From assembly GCA_000471045.1 (NCBI GenBank), contig KI301992.1:870568-934567 (forward strand): 64,000 nucleotides of DNA, written 5' to 3'. The notes under the pieces are model-generated. The model did no database searches and was not told the origin of the DNA. It worked only from the letters and a program-made list of their open reading frames with translations. Positions 63,060 to 64,000 of the stretch are shown here, piece after piece; within the stretch, counting starts at the first letter, position 1, and every line of letters begins with the position of its first letter. The translations under genes and the position numbers were made by a program. Origin of the DNA: an actinobacterium LLX17 (GTDB lineage: Bacteria; Actinomycetota; Actinomycetes; Propionibacteriales; Nocardioidaceae).

Positions 63060-64000
63060 TCAGCGGCGGAGCTGGACCAGGCGGGCGAGCTCGAGGTCGC
63101 TCAGCTCGGTCAGTGCGGCCTCGCCGGCGTTGACGACCGCATCGGCGAGCGCGCGCTTGCTGGTGATGAGCTCGGCGATCGACTCCTCGATCGTGCCCTC
63201 GGTGATGAGCCGGTGCACCTGGACGGCCTTCGTCTGGCCGATGCGGTGGGCGCGGTCGGTGGCCTGATCCTCGACCGCGGGGTTCCACCAGCGGTCGTAG
63301 TGCACGACGTGGTCGGCGCGCGTGAGGTTGAGGCCGGTGCCGGCCGCCTTCAGCGAGAGCAGGAAGACGTCGATCTCGCCGTCCTGGAACTTCTTGACCA
63401 TCGTCTCGCGGGCGCGCACGCCGGTGCCGCCGTGCAGGAACTGGTGGCGGATCTTGCGCTGCTCCATGTGGCGCGCCAGCAGCGAGCCCATCCGCGCGTA
63501 CTGCGAGAACACGAGCGCAGCGCCGCCCTCGTCGACAATCTCCTCGAGGATGTCGTCGAGCACGGTCAGCTTGCCCGACCGACCCGGCAGGCGCCCCGCG
63601 TCCTCGCGCAGGAAGTGCGCCGGGTGGTTGCAGATCTGCTTGAGCTGGGTGAGCAGCTTGATGACCAGGCCGCGTCGCTGGATGCCCGAGGCCGCCTCGA
63701 TCTCGCGCATCGTCTGGCGCACGACGGCCTCGTACAGACCGACCTGTTCGCGAGTGAGGTTGGCGGTGTAGTCGGTCTCGATCTTGGGCGGCAGCTCGGG
63801 CGCGATGCCGGGGTCGGACTTGCGACGGCGCAGCACGAACGGCCGGATGAGCCCGGCGAGCTCGGCGGCCTTGTTCGGCTCGCGGCCGGACTCGATGGGC
63901 CGCGACCACGTCTGGCGGAACTCGTCGGAACCGCCCAGCAGTCCGGGAGTGGTCCAGTCGAGGATGGCCCACAGCTCGCCGAGGTGGTTCTCGACCGGGG
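63060..64000 (-). CDS. SNF2-family helicase, C-terminal part (cut by window edge)
   Basis: The frame is open to the window end and covers about 313 C-terminal residues. It shows SNF2 helicase motifs: a VLRRRKSD helicase linker, KLLTQLKQICNHP, ALVFSQYARMGSLLA, FLLSLKAAGTGLNLT, HYDRWWNPAVEDQATDRAHRIGQ split across motifs V and VI. The order and spacing match bacterial HepA/SNF2 ATPases of the DEAD/DEAH type. The N-terminal ATPase half and any SWIM domain lie beyond the window. Confidence 0.92.
   Translation of the reverse strand, partial: PVENHLGELWAILDWTTPGLLGGSDEFRQTWSRPIESGREPNKAAELAGLIRPFVLRRRKSDPGIAPELPPKIETDYTANLTREQVGLYEAVVRQTMREIEAASGIQRRGLVIKLLTQLKQICNHPAHFLREDAGRLPGRSGKLTVLDDILEEIVDEGGAALVFSQYARMGSLLARHMEQRKIRHQFLHGGTGVRARETMVKKFQDGEIDVFLLSLKAAGTGLNLTRADHVVHYDRWWNPAVEDQATDRAHRIGQTKAVQVHRLITEGTIEESIAELITSKRALADAVVNAGEAALTELSDLELARLVQLRR

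Noticed and set aside
1-64000. CRISPR arrays, tRNA genes or insertion sequences
   Set aside because: No regularly spaced repeats, cloverleaf with CCA-type acceptor, transposase or integrase was found by reading; a scan with dedicated software would be more sensitive.

Overview
The window is high-GC DNA from an actinobacterium, most likely a member of the Nocardioidaceae such as an Aeromicrobium or Nocardioides relative. That placement is an inference from actinobacterial-type LexA boxes, the divergent lexA / SOS-controlled LysM gene arrangement, a FprB-type ferredoxin reductase, an AurF-family diiron protein beside a MerR regulator, and NrdR paired with a B12-dependent NrdJ. No rRNA gene, tRNA gene, CRISPR array, transposase or integrase was recognised.

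Left flank, 1-23.3 kb, is ordinary chromosome. It holds two DUF4190 membrane proteins, a coupled trpC-trpB-trpA-lgt operon, a DinG-type Fe-S helicase, galE, the fprB/aurF-like/merR redox cluster with a palindromic operator, the lexA SOS locus with three LexA-like boxes, a lipoprotein and PKD-protein pair, a class-I amidotransferase, a secreted alpha/beta hydrolase, dps, and nrdR-nrdJ preceded by tandem NrdR boxes. Several perfect stem-loop terminators separate these units.

The middle, 23.4-59.1 kb, is accessory DNA with two multi-gene blocks. Block A (24.1-34.9 kb, plus strand) encodes a stand-alone AspBHI-N-like modified-DNA reader, a Vsr endonuclease, a MutL/MORC-like GHKL ATPase, two unrecognised proteins, a C5-cytosine methyltransferase and a 1533-residue sacsin-like ATPase fused to an SF2 helicase. 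It looks like a restriction or anti-phage system with two different GHKL ATPases. A small divergent gene with a clear promoter and overlapping palindrome may control it.

Block B runs on the minus strand from 53756 down to 35028. It is a run of 14 genes, most joined by 1- or 4-base start/stop overlaps. It begins with a VWA protein, then a small exported protein, a dual-specificity phosphatase, an ADP-ribosylglycohydrolase fused to a phosphatase-like domain, an N-formylglutamate-amidohydrolase-like enzyme and a duplicated HAD protein. It continues with a RecB-nuclease/DEDD-exonuclease/SF1-helicase, a PLD-SNF2 helicase, an MmeI-like adenine methyltransferase, a HEPN coiled-coil protein, a 59-residue DUF262 remnant and helical unknowns. 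Diverging from it at a shared promoter with two palindromes is a plus-strand set: an XRE regulator, two chaperone-like (TY-Chap/YbjN-type) proteins, a NERD-UvrD helicase and an exported calcium-repeat protein with a toxin-like tail. DNA modification and cleavage, ADP-ribose and phosphate removal, and a predicted RNase are thus brought under what may be one regulator. This block is the best candidate for an undescribed composite system.

Right flank, 59.1-64 kb, returns to housekeeping genes: an ohrR-ohr peroxide pair with tandem operators, a small macro-like protein, two alpha/beta hydrolases, a second copy of the dual-specificity phosphatase, a tiny basic protein, and the C-terminal end of a SNF2 helicase cut by the window edge.
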